DNA from: Bacteroidota bacterium | GTDB lineage: Bacteria > Bacteroidota > Bacteroidia > Chitinophagales > Chitinophagaceae | Assembly: GCA_023386395.1 (NCBI GenBank) | Contig: JAEWJV010000128.1 | Span: forward strand, 1-8,762 | Direction of reading: 5' to 3' | DNA: 8,762 nucleotides | Part shown: positions 1 through 6,340 of the stretch, piece after piece | Layout: every line of letters begins with the position of its first letter | Position numbering within the stretch: the stretch's first letter is position 1 | The notes under the pieces: model-generated | Seen by the model: only the letters and a program-made list of their open reading frames with translations | What the model was told of the DNA's origin: nothing | The model's database searches: none | Translations under genes and position numbers: made by a program

Positions 1-613
1 TAGAGTCCGAATTCAGCCTGTATTCAATTAAATCTTTGATAGAAACAATTTTGAGATCGAACTTATCAGCAATTTTTCTCAGCTCAGGCAAACGCGCCAT
101 GGTGCCGTCTTCGTTCATAATTTCAACCAAAACACCGGCAGGCTCAAAACCGGCCAGCCTTGCCAGGTCCACGGTGGCTTCCGTGTGCCCGGTCCTTCTT
201 AAAACGCCACCTTTTTTTGCACGTAATGGAAAGATATGTCCCGGCCTTCCAAGGTCTTCGGGCTTTGTATGGATATCAATTAATGCTTGTATGGTTTTGG
301 CCCGGTCGTGGGCGCTGATGCCGGTGGTGCAGCCATGCCCGATTAAATCAACACTTACCGTAAATGGTGTTTCATGCAGCGCCGTATTTTTGCTCACCAT
401 CAGGTCGAGTTGTAACTCGTTGGCGCGCTCTTCTGACATTGGTACGCAGATAAGGCCTCGGCCTTCCTTGCTCATAAAATTGATGATCTCCGGTGTAACG
501 TTGCGTGCTGCTGTTATAAAATCGCCCTCATTCTCACGGTCTTCATCATCTACTACAATTACGAGTTTGCCTTTTTTTATATCTTCCACCGCACTTTCTA
601 TCGTATTCAGCAT
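1..613 (-). CDS. ribBA: 3,4-dihydroxy-2-butanone-4-phosphate synthase, N-terminal part of probable bifunctional RibBA (partial)
   Basis: The reading frame starts at ATG 613-611 and stays open to the left edge, giving 204 residues. The DHBP synthase domain converts ribulose 5-phosphate to formate and the four-carbon precursor of riboflavin in the cytoplasm. Visible family motifs are the acidic loop [11 protein letters not shown] (residues 21-31), [10 protein letters not shown] (80-89), [14 protein letters not shown] (92-105), [10 protein letters not shown] (123-132) and [12 protein letters not shown] (140-151). The end, [10 protein letters not shown] (191-200), is the usual junction to a GTP cyclohydrolase II domain in RibBA proteins; with no stop before the edge, a bifunctional protein is the likelier reading, although the second domain is not visible. 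A stand-alone RibB would normally end near here. A -7 type box lies just upstream. The DHBP synthase identity is secure; the fusion is inferred. Confidence 0.93.
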   Translation of the reverse strand, partial: MLNTIESAVEDIKKGKLVIVVDDEDRENEGDFITAARNVTPEIINFMSKEGRGLICVPMSEERANELQLDLMVSKNTALHETPFTVSVDLIGHGCTTGISAHDRAKTIQALIDIHTKPEDLGRPGHIFPLRAKKGGVLRRTGHTEATVDLARLAGFEPAGVLVEIMNEDGTMARLPELRKIADKFDLKIVSIKDLIEYRLNSDS

Positions 614-627
614 ATATAAAATTTGTG

Positions 628-635
628 CAAAGGTA
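628..635 (-). promoter_or_regulatory. Bacteroidota -7 box upstream of ribBA
   Basis: On the minus strand positions 635-628 read TACCTTTG followed by C, an exact match to the Bacteroidota -7 consensus TAnnTTTG. It lies 14 bases before the ribBA ATG, so the leader would be very short. No good -33 TTG is seen at the usual 19-20 base spacing. The box is upstream of the start and separated from the CsgG-like gene by a terminator, so ribBA probably has its own transcript. Confidence 0.6.
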
Positions 636-696
636 CAATAGAGTTACAGGATTATATACAGGGGCTTTTGTTAATGGTTTTTACAATGCCGTAGCA

Positions 697-725
697 AAAA
701 ACCTGCATCGAAAATGCAGGTTTTT
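697..725 (-). terminator. Rho-independent terminator after the CsgG-like gene
   Basis: A perfect 12-bp inverted repeat (697-708 with 714-725, core ACCTGCAT/ATGCAGGT) closes a 5-base loop. Read on the minus strand it sits about 20 bases after the stop of the CsgG-like gene and its 3' side ends in six T. The A/T-flanked stem is symmetrical, so it could act in both directions, but only minus-strand transcription is expected here. It insulates the upstream operon from ribBA. Confidence 0.85.
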
Positions 726-746
726 GAATTGTAAGGGGTGGAGGCA

Positions 747-1751
747 TTATTTTATGGTGGTAAACGTTGCCCCATCTTTTGACATGCCGGAAACAGATAA
801 TTTCACACCCGTATTTGCGGCGATTATTTTATCAACCACTTCTTTCAGCTTAATGTTTTGTGTTACCATAACATTAGCCACATTGTCGCTAAAATCATCG
901 CTGTTAACATTTGATACGCCTTGGATTTTTTCAAGGGCAGATGTTACTTTTCCTAATTGAGTATAATCGATATTTTTAAATGTAAGTGTATACTGGGAAG
1001 CGCCGTCCGGCACATCATTTTCAGGTAGGTCAATTTTATCTTTTTCACCTGCTATGTACTGCGTGGCTTGAATTATACAATCTTCTGTTGCGTCCTGAAC
1101 GGCAGGGTTTTGAAATGCAGTGCTCATGGCATTAATGCTGCCTAAACCATAAGGCATGGTTACGCCCACCTGAACACCGCCGCCAGTCTTCTTTTCCACA
1201 TTGAATGATTCTGATGCGATTACTTCCCGTGTTTCCGGATCAACGAGGCGGATGATAATACCCACCTTAGCTTTGTAGCTTTTTGTTTTTACAAGTGTTA
1301 CGCCTACGCTTCCAGCGCTTTGTTCAAACTCTGTTACCTCGCCCTGCACAATTACGTTGGCGCCCATCATATTGCCTTTTTGAACGGTGGTTTTCTTGTT
1401 TACATTCCCTGAATTACCCTGGTAGTCCAGTTCGGCTTGCACATCGCCCATATTGGCCAGCCGTTCCAGCACGCGGAAACACTGCACTTTTTGTAAGGCA
1501 TTTGTAAGCATGGTGGCAAGGTTTTCGCCAAATTGATCGCGTGGCGCATTGGGCGCTGTGAGCTTAAAGTTAGCAACGGTTACCCTTGGTTTTTTTTCTT
1601 TGGGCAGATCAGTACATATCGGTTTAATATCTTCAATCGTTACCTTGTCTTTATTCTTGTCTGCTTTTGGCGACTGCGCGAAATTGACTGCACTTATACA
1701 TAGAAATAAAACAGTAAATAATAAAGTGGTTTTGAAGTGATTGTATTTCAT
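747..1751 (-). CDS. exported CsgG/HfaB-like protein with an extra C-terminal alpha/beta domain
   Basis: The 334-residue protein is read from ATG 1751. An upstream in-frame ATG at 1805 would add 18 charged and Cys-rich residues before a good signal peptide, so the downstream start is preferred. Residues 1-25 form a signal peptide (MKYNHFK, hydrophobic core, cleavage near NFA/QS). The CsgG-like core spans roughly 55-235: PRVTVANF (55-62), FGENLATMLTNAL (74-86), FRVLER (92-97) and GANVIVQGEVTEFE (130-143), features of the family that includes the curli secretion pore CsgG. A separate region from about 252 to 334 (YTLTFKNIDYTQLGKV, then a likely beta-alpha-beta fold) is not part of classical CsgG. 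There is no lipobox cysteine at the signal cleavage site, unlike E. coli CsgG, and no csgE/csgF or curlin gene nearby, so a curli pore role is not supported; a periplasmic or envelope-associated assembly factor is more cautious. It probably shares an operon with the gene at 1814-2368 (62-base gap). Confidence 0.8.
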   Translation of the reverse strand: MKYNHFKTTLLFTVLFLCISAVNFAQSPKADKNKDKVTIEDIKPICTDLPKEKKPRVTVANFKLTAPNAPRDQFGENLATMLTNALQKVQCFRVLERLANMGDVQAELDYQGNSGNVNKKTTVQKGNMMGANVIVQGEVTEFEQSAGSVGVTLVKTKSYKAKVGIIIRLVDPETREVIASESFNVEKKTGGGVQVGVTMPYGLGSINAMSTAFQNPAVQDATEDCIIQATQYIAGEKDKIDLPENDVPDGASQYTLTFKNIDYTQLGKVTSALEKIQGVSNVNSDDFSDNVANVMVTQNIKLKEVVDKIIAANTGVKLSVSGMSKDGATFTTIK

Positions 1752-1773
1752 AAAATTGTTTTTATTGTTTTCA

Positions 1774-1782
1774 CAGAAGGTA
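1774..1782 (-). promoter_or_regulatory. weak possible internal -7 box before the CsgG-like gene
   Basis: On the minus strand 1782-1774 reads TACCTTCTG, close to the -7 boxes proposed for the kinase and regulator genes (TATTTTTTG, TATTTTCTG). It lies about 22 bases before ATG 1751, between the two genes of the proposed operon. No TTG is found at the matching upstream distance, where the bases are GTG. It may allow separate expression of the CsgG-like gene, but could be chance. Confidence 0.25.
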
Positions 1783-1813
1783 CATTTTAAGCGTAAATAG
1801 AGCACGGAAGGGA

Positions 1814-2368
1814 TCAGGTAAATTCAGTAAAATCGATACTGTTTTTAAAGGCTTTAACCTGTTTGCGCAGCGTTATTTCATAATAAATAAGGCCCCCGAT
1901 GGCGATGGCTAAAATCCAGCCGCCTATTATATTCCAGAGAATAATTACTGCAAGCAAACCCCCACCAAATAATAGCAAGGGGCTTAGCCTGAAAAGCCTG
2001 GCCATTGATTTATCATCATAAAAAGTACTGTTGGTAGAATGGTTATGTACAATTATGTAAGGGCCTTTATCCTTGCCTTTTTTAATGCCCCATATTACAG
2101 TCAGTTTATTGTCTCTCCTGCAGGCTATATTAAAATCCTGCAACTGAAAGGACATTTCATTTCCCTTTGTATCAACCAGGAAGAATTGGTCGTGCACAAC
2201 GGTGCGGGAACGAATGGAAACGGGCGCAGTACCGCCTGTGCCCTGGTAACTGTAACCTCCGCCTCCGCCTCCGCTTACAATTGTTTCCATGTTTTTACCA
2301 GTTTCGGCAACAATACCGGTGAAATTGTACAATTGAATTTCTTTTCCTGATGCCTGATAAGTTTTCAT
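1814..2368 (-). CDS. uncharacterised glycine-rich protein with two C-terminal membrane helices
   Basis: This 184-residue protein starts MKTYQASGKE and has no signal peptide. Residues 1-125 look soluble and beta-rich, with a run of six glycines (33-38, in VSGGGGGGYSYQG) followed by a stretch HDQFFLVDTKGNEMSFQL (59-76) and KLTVIWGIKKGK (88-99). Residues about 128-147 and 149-166 are two closely spaced hydrophobic helices, and the tail (167-184) is charged, so it is probably an inner-membrane protein with a cytoplasmic N-domain. The layout recalls small bacterial membrane proteins with a Gly-rich linker and an OB- or SH3-like N-domain, but I cannot name a family. It lies 62 bases upstream of the CsgG-like gene on the same strand, so the two are probably cotranscribed, and diverges from the TPR kinase gene. 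Coding is supported by length, composition and context; function is unknown. Confidence 0.75.
   Translation of the reverse strand: MKTYQASGKEIQLYNFTGIVAETGKNMETIVSGGGGGGYSYQGTGGTAPVSIRSRTVVHDQFFLVDTKGNEMSFQLQDFNIACRRDNKLTVIWGIKKGKDKGPYIIVHNHSTNSTFYDDKSMARLFRLSPLLLFGGGLLAVIILWNIIGGWILAIAIGGLIYYEITLRKQVKAFKNSIDFTEFT
2256..2275. repeat. short tandem repeat encoding a six-glycine run
   Basis: The plus strand shows about three copies of a 6-base unit (CTCCGC), which on the minus strand encodes Gly33-Gly38 of the 184-residue membrane protein. Gain or loss of a unit by slippage would keep the frame and change the glycine linker by two residues. Confidence 0.6.
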
Positions 2369-2503
2369 TGTTTTGGTTTTTGAAATGCAGGGATATTAAT
2401 AATCTTCTTTTCCAAACATTAATTTGTCTTAAGAATATTTATATGAACATTGCTGTTGCGTTCATTAACACCCGCGTTGTTTATATTTGTTTATTATTAT
2501 TGC

Positions 2504-2579
2504 ATAAACCTAACCTGCTTATAATCCGGACACAAGCAACATTGATTAATTGAAGGCTTTGATTTATTTTTTGCAGGGG
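2504..2579 (+). promoter_or_regulatory. promoter/operator of the TPR kinase gene, copy 1 of a shared element
   Basis: This block aligns without gaps to 5360-5435 upstream of the LytTR regulator. Conserved parts are an upstream box ATAAACCTAAYCTGC (2504-2518, 14/15), a box ATTGATTAATTG (2541-2552, 12/12) and a TATTTTYTGCAGGG part (2565-2578). The TTG at 2542-2544 and TATTTTTTG at 2565-2573 are 20 bases apart, a good -33/-7 spacing for Bacteroidota, although the -7 box is one base longer than TAnnTTTG. The upstream box would then sit near -60 to -75, a typical activator position. On the minus strand its first nine bases read TAGGTTTAT, eight of nine positions fitting the general LytTR half-site, but no clear second half-site at fixed spacing is seen. 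The predicted leader is about 65 bases. The block lies in the divergent spacer with the glycine-rich gene. Confidence 0.6.
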
Positions 2580-2647
2580 ATTTTGAAAAAACTGTTTATG
2601 AAAACTTGACTTTTACAGTTGCATTTTCATACTAAATATTCTGCCAT

Positions 2648-4738
2648 ATGAGAAAGTTATTAATAACCGCTTTTTTGCTGATAACTGCAGTGATGTTTGC
2701 GCAGAAAAATGAATCAGACAGCTTATTAAACGCATTAAACAAACATCCGCAAGAAGATACCGTAAGATTAAAGTTGCTGAATGATCTTGCTTTTACTTTT
2801 TCAGATGTTAACCCTGCTAAAGGGTTGGAAACAGCAGAACAGGCTATTGTATTGGCGAAAAAATTAAATGCAATGCAATTGCTGGCAACTGCTTACCTGT
2901 GCAAAGGAGAAAATTATATTTCAGCAGGCGATAACAAAACTGCTGTTGCATCTTTTAAAGAAGCATTGGCTATTAGTGAACAACAAAATTTTAATCAAAC
3001 TTTACTAAATGCTTACCAGCGCCTGGGCACAGCTTACTTTAATATGTCAGACTATAGTGAGGCGATGAAAATGCAGGAAAAACTTTTAATGCAGGCTAAA
3101 AGAATAAATGACAGTGCGGCTATTGCGAAAGCTTTTGTGGGTATGGGTTTGAATTATCAGTTTATGTCAAATTTACCCGAAGCATTAAAGTACCAGCAAA
3201 TGGCATTGGCCATTTTTACCAAAATAAATAATGCACAAGGCATTTCGGATGTATATACTAATCTGGGTTTGGTTTATTTGAACCTCGAAAATTTTAATAA
3301 AGCACTGGAGTACCACAAAAAATCATTGCAGCTGAATGAGCAAACGGGCAATAAAAGGGCAATGGTAAATACGCTTGGTAATATAGCAACAGCGTATGAC
3401 AATCTGGAAGATTCTGTAAATGCCATTGCCTACTATACAAAGGCGCTTGAAATAAGCAGGCAAATAAATTATGAGTTTGGCATTGCCAGTAATATGGGCA
3501 ATATTGGTATTTTCCATTACTATCATTCCAGTTATAAACTGGCAATGGATATTATTAGAAAGTCGCTTCCCATGTATAAGAAACTAAACGATAAATCCAA
3601 TCTCTCACTAATGTATAATGTTATGGCAGTTTGCATACTTGAAGCGCCTGGTAAAGATTTACTGCATGCCGGAATCAATCCTGGCCATCGTTTTGACAGT
3701 GCTGTTAAATTTAATGAAACTGCCCTTAATATGGCGAAAAGCATCAATGCACTAAGAAGACAATGGTTTGCGCTGGAAACAATGAAAGAAATTTATATAA
3801 AACAAAATAATTTCAAAAAGGCATTGGATTTTTATGAACAGGCGGTGGTATTAAATGACAGTATATTGAACAATAATAATACTAAGAAAATAACCCGCCT
3901 TGAAATGCAGTATGAATTCAATAAAACACAGGATTCTATAAAAGCTGTTAACGATAAAAAGCAGGCGCTGGCCAAAGCAGAAATTCAGAAGCAACATGTA
4001 GTGAAAAATGCTATAATGGCGGGTTCTGTTTTTTTAATACTTGCAGGCATCGGCACATTCATTTTTTATAAACGCAACCGGGATATAAAAGTTCAAAAGA
4101 ATGAGGCGGAATTAAAAGCCATGGTTACCAATACTGAAATGAAAGCCCTTCGTGCTCAAATGAACCCTCACTTTATTTTTAATTCACTTAATTCTATTGC
4201 TGATTACATTGATAAGAATCAAACACAGGCCGCTTCTGATTTTGCATCAAAATTTGCGCGGCTCATGCGCATGGTTTTGGAAAATTCCGAGCAAAAGGAA
4301 ATTCCGCTGGATGAAGATCTTAAAGCCCTTGAATTATACATGCAGCTTGAACGTTTCAGGCTTAACAATAAATTCGATTATGAAATTATTGTTGATGATA
4401 CGATTGATAAAGAAAACACACTTATTCCGCCATTAATACTGCAGCCATTTGTTGAAAATAGCATATGGCATGGTATTGCCCATAAGGAAGGTGAAGGGAA
4501 AATCCTTGTTCATGTGCAGCAGCAAAACAATATGCTTAATTGCATTGTTGAAGATAATGGTATTGGTATGCAGCCAAATGAAAATACGAAGAAGCGAAAG
4601 TCTTTAGGCATGCGCATTACCCGGGAGCGGATAGAAGTTATTAATAAGCAGAAAAACACAAATGCGAGCGTAACCCTGGCGGGTAAAGAAGGTGGCGTAA
4701 GAGCTGAAATACGGTTGCCGCTGGAATTAAGTTTCTGA
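2648..4738 (+). CDS. TPR-repeat membrane sensor histidine kinase, LytS/YehU (His_kinase) type
   Basis: The 696-residue protein starts at ATG 2648, directly before a signal peptide (1-18, MRKLLITAFLLITAVMFAQ). Residues about 25-410 are tetratricopeptide repeats (for example 163-195, 203-235, 243-275), expected in the periplasm as the sensing part. A coiled-coil-like stretch (415-452) leads to one membrane helix (about 454-474, ending FYKRNRD). The cytoplasmic kinase part has the phosphoacceptor H508 in RAQMNPHFIFNSLNSI, the N-box LQPFVENSIWHG with N604, and the ATP-binding DNGIG (636-640) with a later GMRITRERI. This is the short His_kinase plus HATPase arrangement that pairs with LytTR regulators, and all key residues are present. 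The likely partner is the LytTR regulator at 5510-6262, although a minus-strand gene lies between. The signal sensed is not evident. Transcription is probably from the shared element at 2504-2579. Confidence 0.92.
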   Translation: MRKLLITAFLLITAVMFAQKNESDSLLNALNKHPQEDTVRLKLLNDLAFTFSDVNPAKGLETAEQAIVLAKKLNAMQLLATAYLCKGENYISAGDNKTAVASFKEALAISEQQNFNQTLLNAYQRLGTAYFNMSDYSEAMKMQEKLLMQAKRINDSAAIAKAFVGMGLNYQFMSNLPEALKYQQMALAIFTKINNAQGISDVYTNLGLVYLNLENFNKALEYHKKSLQLNEQTGNKRAMVNTLGNIATAYDNLEDSVNAIAYYTKALEISRQINYEFGIASNMGNIGIFHYYHSSYKLAMDIIRKSLPMYKKLNDKSNLSLMYNVMAVCILEAPGKDLLHAGINPGHRFDSAVKFNETALNMAKSINALRRQWFALETMKEIYIKQNNFKKALDFYEQAVVLNDSILNNNNTKKITRLEMQYEFNKTQDSIKAVNDKKQALAKAEIQKQHVVKNAIMAGSVFLILAGIGTFIFYKRNRDIKVQKNEAELKAMVTNTEMKALRAQMNPHFIFNSLNSIADYIDKNQTQAASDFASKFARLMRMVLENSEQKEIPLDEDLKALELYMQLERFRLNNKFDYEIIVDDTIDKENTLIPPLILQPFVENSIWHGIAHKEGEGKILVHVQQQNNMLNCIVEDNGIGMQPNENTKKRKSLGMRITRERIEVINKQKNTNASVTLAGKEGGVRAEIRLPLELSF

Positions 4739-4782
4739 TGTATGCTTGTAATACAATTTCACCCTGGATATATTTTTATTGA

Positions 4783-5154
4783 TTAATTTAAGGGTTGTTT
4801 TTGTTTTGGCGTATCATCTACTTCAAAACCCCATTCTGTGAGTTTTTTATAATTGGCTTTGTACACGCCCAGCAGCAGATCGCGGCTGCATTTTAATGTG
4901 AGGTTTACAGGAGCAAGCAGCGTATCCCTTTTACGGTATAGATTATCCAATTCCTTTTCAGTTTGTCTTATCTGCTGTTGCAGCGCCTGCGCCTCTGCCA
5001 TGTGCAGGCTGTTATCCTGCCAGTTATAATCATTCAACAGGTTTAATGGCGATTTTTCTGCATCCGCTATATGTTTTGCATACACTGCATTCGCCAGTTG
5101 CAGCAGGTGTTCAGCATTGCGTGGAATTTTAACCCTTACATTATGTTTTGCCAT
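4783..5154 (-). CDS. small conserved Bacteroidota protein of unknown function
   Basis: The 123-residue protein begins MAKHNVRVKIPRN and contains KSPLNLLNDYNW (34-45), a helical, probably coiled-coil segment (about 52-82, rich in Q, E and R) and SRDLLLGVYKANYKKLTEWGFEVDDTPK (90-117). I recognise the combination of the N-terminal MAKHNVRVK, the central helix and the SRDLLLG...WGFEVDD ending as that of a small hypothetical-protein family seen in Bacteroidota, recalled from memory and without a known function. No signal peptide, membrane helix or catalytic motif is visible, so it is likely a small cytoplasmic protein. It sits between the kinase and its probable regulator on the opposite strand: its stop is 44 bases after the kinase stop, and it diverges from the regulator. 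No strong promoter is visible in its upstream sequence. Confidence 0.75.
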   Translation of the reverse strand: MAKHNVRVKIPRNAEHLLQLANAVYAKHIADAEKSPLNLLNDYNWQDNSLHMAEAQALQQQIRQTEKELDNLYRKRDTLLAPVNLTLKCSRDLLLGVYKANYKKLTEWGFEVDDTPKQKQPLN

Positions 5155-5509
5155 TAATAATAATTGTAGTTAGTGATTGGTATTGTGCCTGGGGAAAATG
5201 AATGGCATAGGCCATTGCTTCTTTACACATCATTAAAAGCAACGCAAACAATGCCACCTTAAATGTATGTTGTGCCAACTTTAAATTGATATAAACAGAT
5301 AAATGAAGTGGAAAAAGCGATGCAGGTAACGGCATTGTTTTCATTTGTTTAATTGCAGTATAAACCTAATCTGCATAACGTGTCGTGTCAAGCCCAATTG
5401 ATTAATTGCAAAACTTTATTTATTTTCTGCAGGGAAATTTAAAAAAAACGCGTGCCCAACCATATATTAGCAGCAAACATCTTCTTAGATTAAGTTATAA
5501 ATTCACGCG
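5155..5509. other. gene-free divergent spacer before the LytTR regulator
   Basis: These 355 bases separate the 123-residue protein gene (-) from the regulator gene (+). The right part holds the shared promoter element (5360-5435) and a regulator leader of about 70 bases. The left part (5155-5340) should carry the promoter of the minus-strand gene, but I see no convincing -7 box there. A 67-codon minus-strand frame crosses this stretch; its composition is unlike a known protein and its start overlaps sequence shared with the kinase upstream region, so I do not call it a gene. Confidence 0.5.
5360..5435 (+). promoter_or_regulatory. promoter/operator of the LytTR regulator gene, copy 2 of the shared element
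   Basis: This is the partner of 2504-2579, with 54 of 76 positions identical and no gap. It has the upstream box (5360-5374), the ATTGATTAATTG box (5397-5408) and TATTTTCTGCAGGG (5421-5434). The TTG at 5398-5400 and TATTTTCTG at 5421-5429 are 20 bases apart, exactly as in copy 1. The 22 bases between the first two boxes are poorly conserved (9/22) but of identical length, which suggests that spacing is under selection. The end of the block is 74 bases before ATG 5510, compared with 68 before the kinase ATG. Confidence 0.6.
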
Positions 5510-6262
5510 ATGATTAAAGCGATAATTATAGATGATGAACAACATTGCATAGACAGGCTTATGATGCTGCTTTCCAGAAATTCCGGCAATATGGTTGAAT
5601 TGCTTGCCAGCGTTCAATCTGTTGAAGAAGGTTTAACTGCTATCAAAACATATAAACCCCAGCTTGTTTTTTTAGATATTGAAATAGGTAATAAAACAGG
5701 CTTTGATCTTTTAAAACAATTGCCGGAAATAAATTTTGAAGTCATCTTTACCACCGCCTATGATAAATACGCTGTGCAGGCGTTTAAGTTCAGCGCCCTG
5801 GATTATTTGCTGAAACCCATTGATACGGATGAATTGCAGGCGGCGCTTAAAAAGCTTAATGATAAAGTCTCGCAGAAAGATATTGCCGGTAAATTTGATG
5901 CACTTTTTCATAATCTCAAAAACATACAAAGCGCTTCCAAAAAAATTTGTGTGCCCGTGTTAAGCGGCCTCGTATTTATTCAAACAGATGATATTATCCG
6001 TTGCGAAAGCAATGTAAATTATACAACCCTTTTTTTAAAGGATAAGCAAAAGCTACTTGTGGCAAAAACACTAAAAGAGTTTGAAGAAATGCTTACCGAG
6101 TATAATTTTTACCGTGTTCATAATTCGCACCTGCTTAACCTTGCCTATATAAAAATGTATAATAAAGGAAAAGGCGGAACTGTAACAATGAATGACGGTT
6201 CAGAAATTGAAGTTTCAACAAGAAGGAAAGATGATTTTCTGAAGCGGTTAACAGCTTTATAA
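5510..6262 (+). CDS. LytTR-family response regulator
   Basis: The 250-residue cytoplasmic transcription factor has a receiver domain (1 to about 120) and a LytTR DNA-binding domain (about 146-245). In the receiver, the acidic pair D8-D9 (IIIDDEQ), phosphoacceptor D56 (LVFLDIEIG), T81/T82 (VIFTTAYDKYAV) and K102 in LLKPI are all present, so phosphorylation should work. The LytTR part shows the typical IIRCESNVNYTTLFL (161-175), a central FYRVHNSHLLNLAYI segment and a terminal VSTRRKDDFLKRL. The usual length for this class is 230-260. The likely partner kinase is the TPR kinase at 2648-4738, but the two are not in one transcript; they share a related upstream element instead, which would fit autoregulation. 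sucC follows 78 bases later with its own -7 box and is unlikely to be a dedicated operon partner. The targets are unknown. Confidence 0.93.
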   Translation: MIKAIIIDDEQHCIDRLMMLLSRNSGNMVELLASVQSVEEGLTAIKTYKPQLVFLDIEIGNKTGFDLLKQLPEINFEVIFTTAYDKYAVQAFKFSALDYLLKPIDTDELQAALKKLNDKVSQKDIAGKFDALFHNLKNIQSASKKICVPVLSGLVFIQTDDIIRCESNVNYTTLFLKDKQKLLVAKTLKEFEEMLTEYNFYRVHNSHLLNLAYIKMYNKGKGGTVTMNDGSEIEVSTRRKDDFLKRLTAL

Positions 6263-6316
6263 TATACCGGTTTCCTAAAAATATTATTAACTTTTAATCA
6301 TCAAAACACAAACTAT

Positions 6317-6324
6317 TATCTTCG
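6317..6324 (+). promoter_or_regulatory. Bacteroidota -7 box upstream of sucC
   Basis: TATCTTCG at 6317-6324, followed by C, is a common variant of the TAnnTTTG -7 box and lies 16 bases before the sucC ATG. No clear -33 TTG is present at 19-20 bases upstream. It suggests that sucC is transcribed separately from the regulator gene, with a short leader. Confidence 0.5.
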
Positions 6325-6340
6325 CGCAAACACATAGATT

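Noticed and set aside
36..641. 201-codon plus-strand frame opposite ribBA
   Set aside because: It is fully antisense to a clearly conserved DHBP synthase domain and has no recognisable motifs.
625..960. 111-codon plus-strand frame across the terminator
   Set aside because: It runs through the 697-725 hairpin and is antisense to the C-terminus of the CsgG-like gene.
2350..2553. 67-codon plus-strand frame before the kinase gene
   Set aside because: It covers the divergent spacer and part of the shared promoter element; the protein looks like translated noncoding AT-rich sequence.
4778..4788. Third copy of ATTGATTAATT at the end of the 123-residue protein gene
   Set aside because: None of the other conserved boxes accompany it and it overlaps a stop codon; an 11-base AT-rich match can be chance.
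5141..5344. 67-codon minus-strand frame upstream of the 123-residue protein gene
   Set aside because: Its composition does not resemble a real protein, it overlaps the next gene's start by 14 bases, and its 5' end lies at the edge of the sequence shared with the kinase upstream region.
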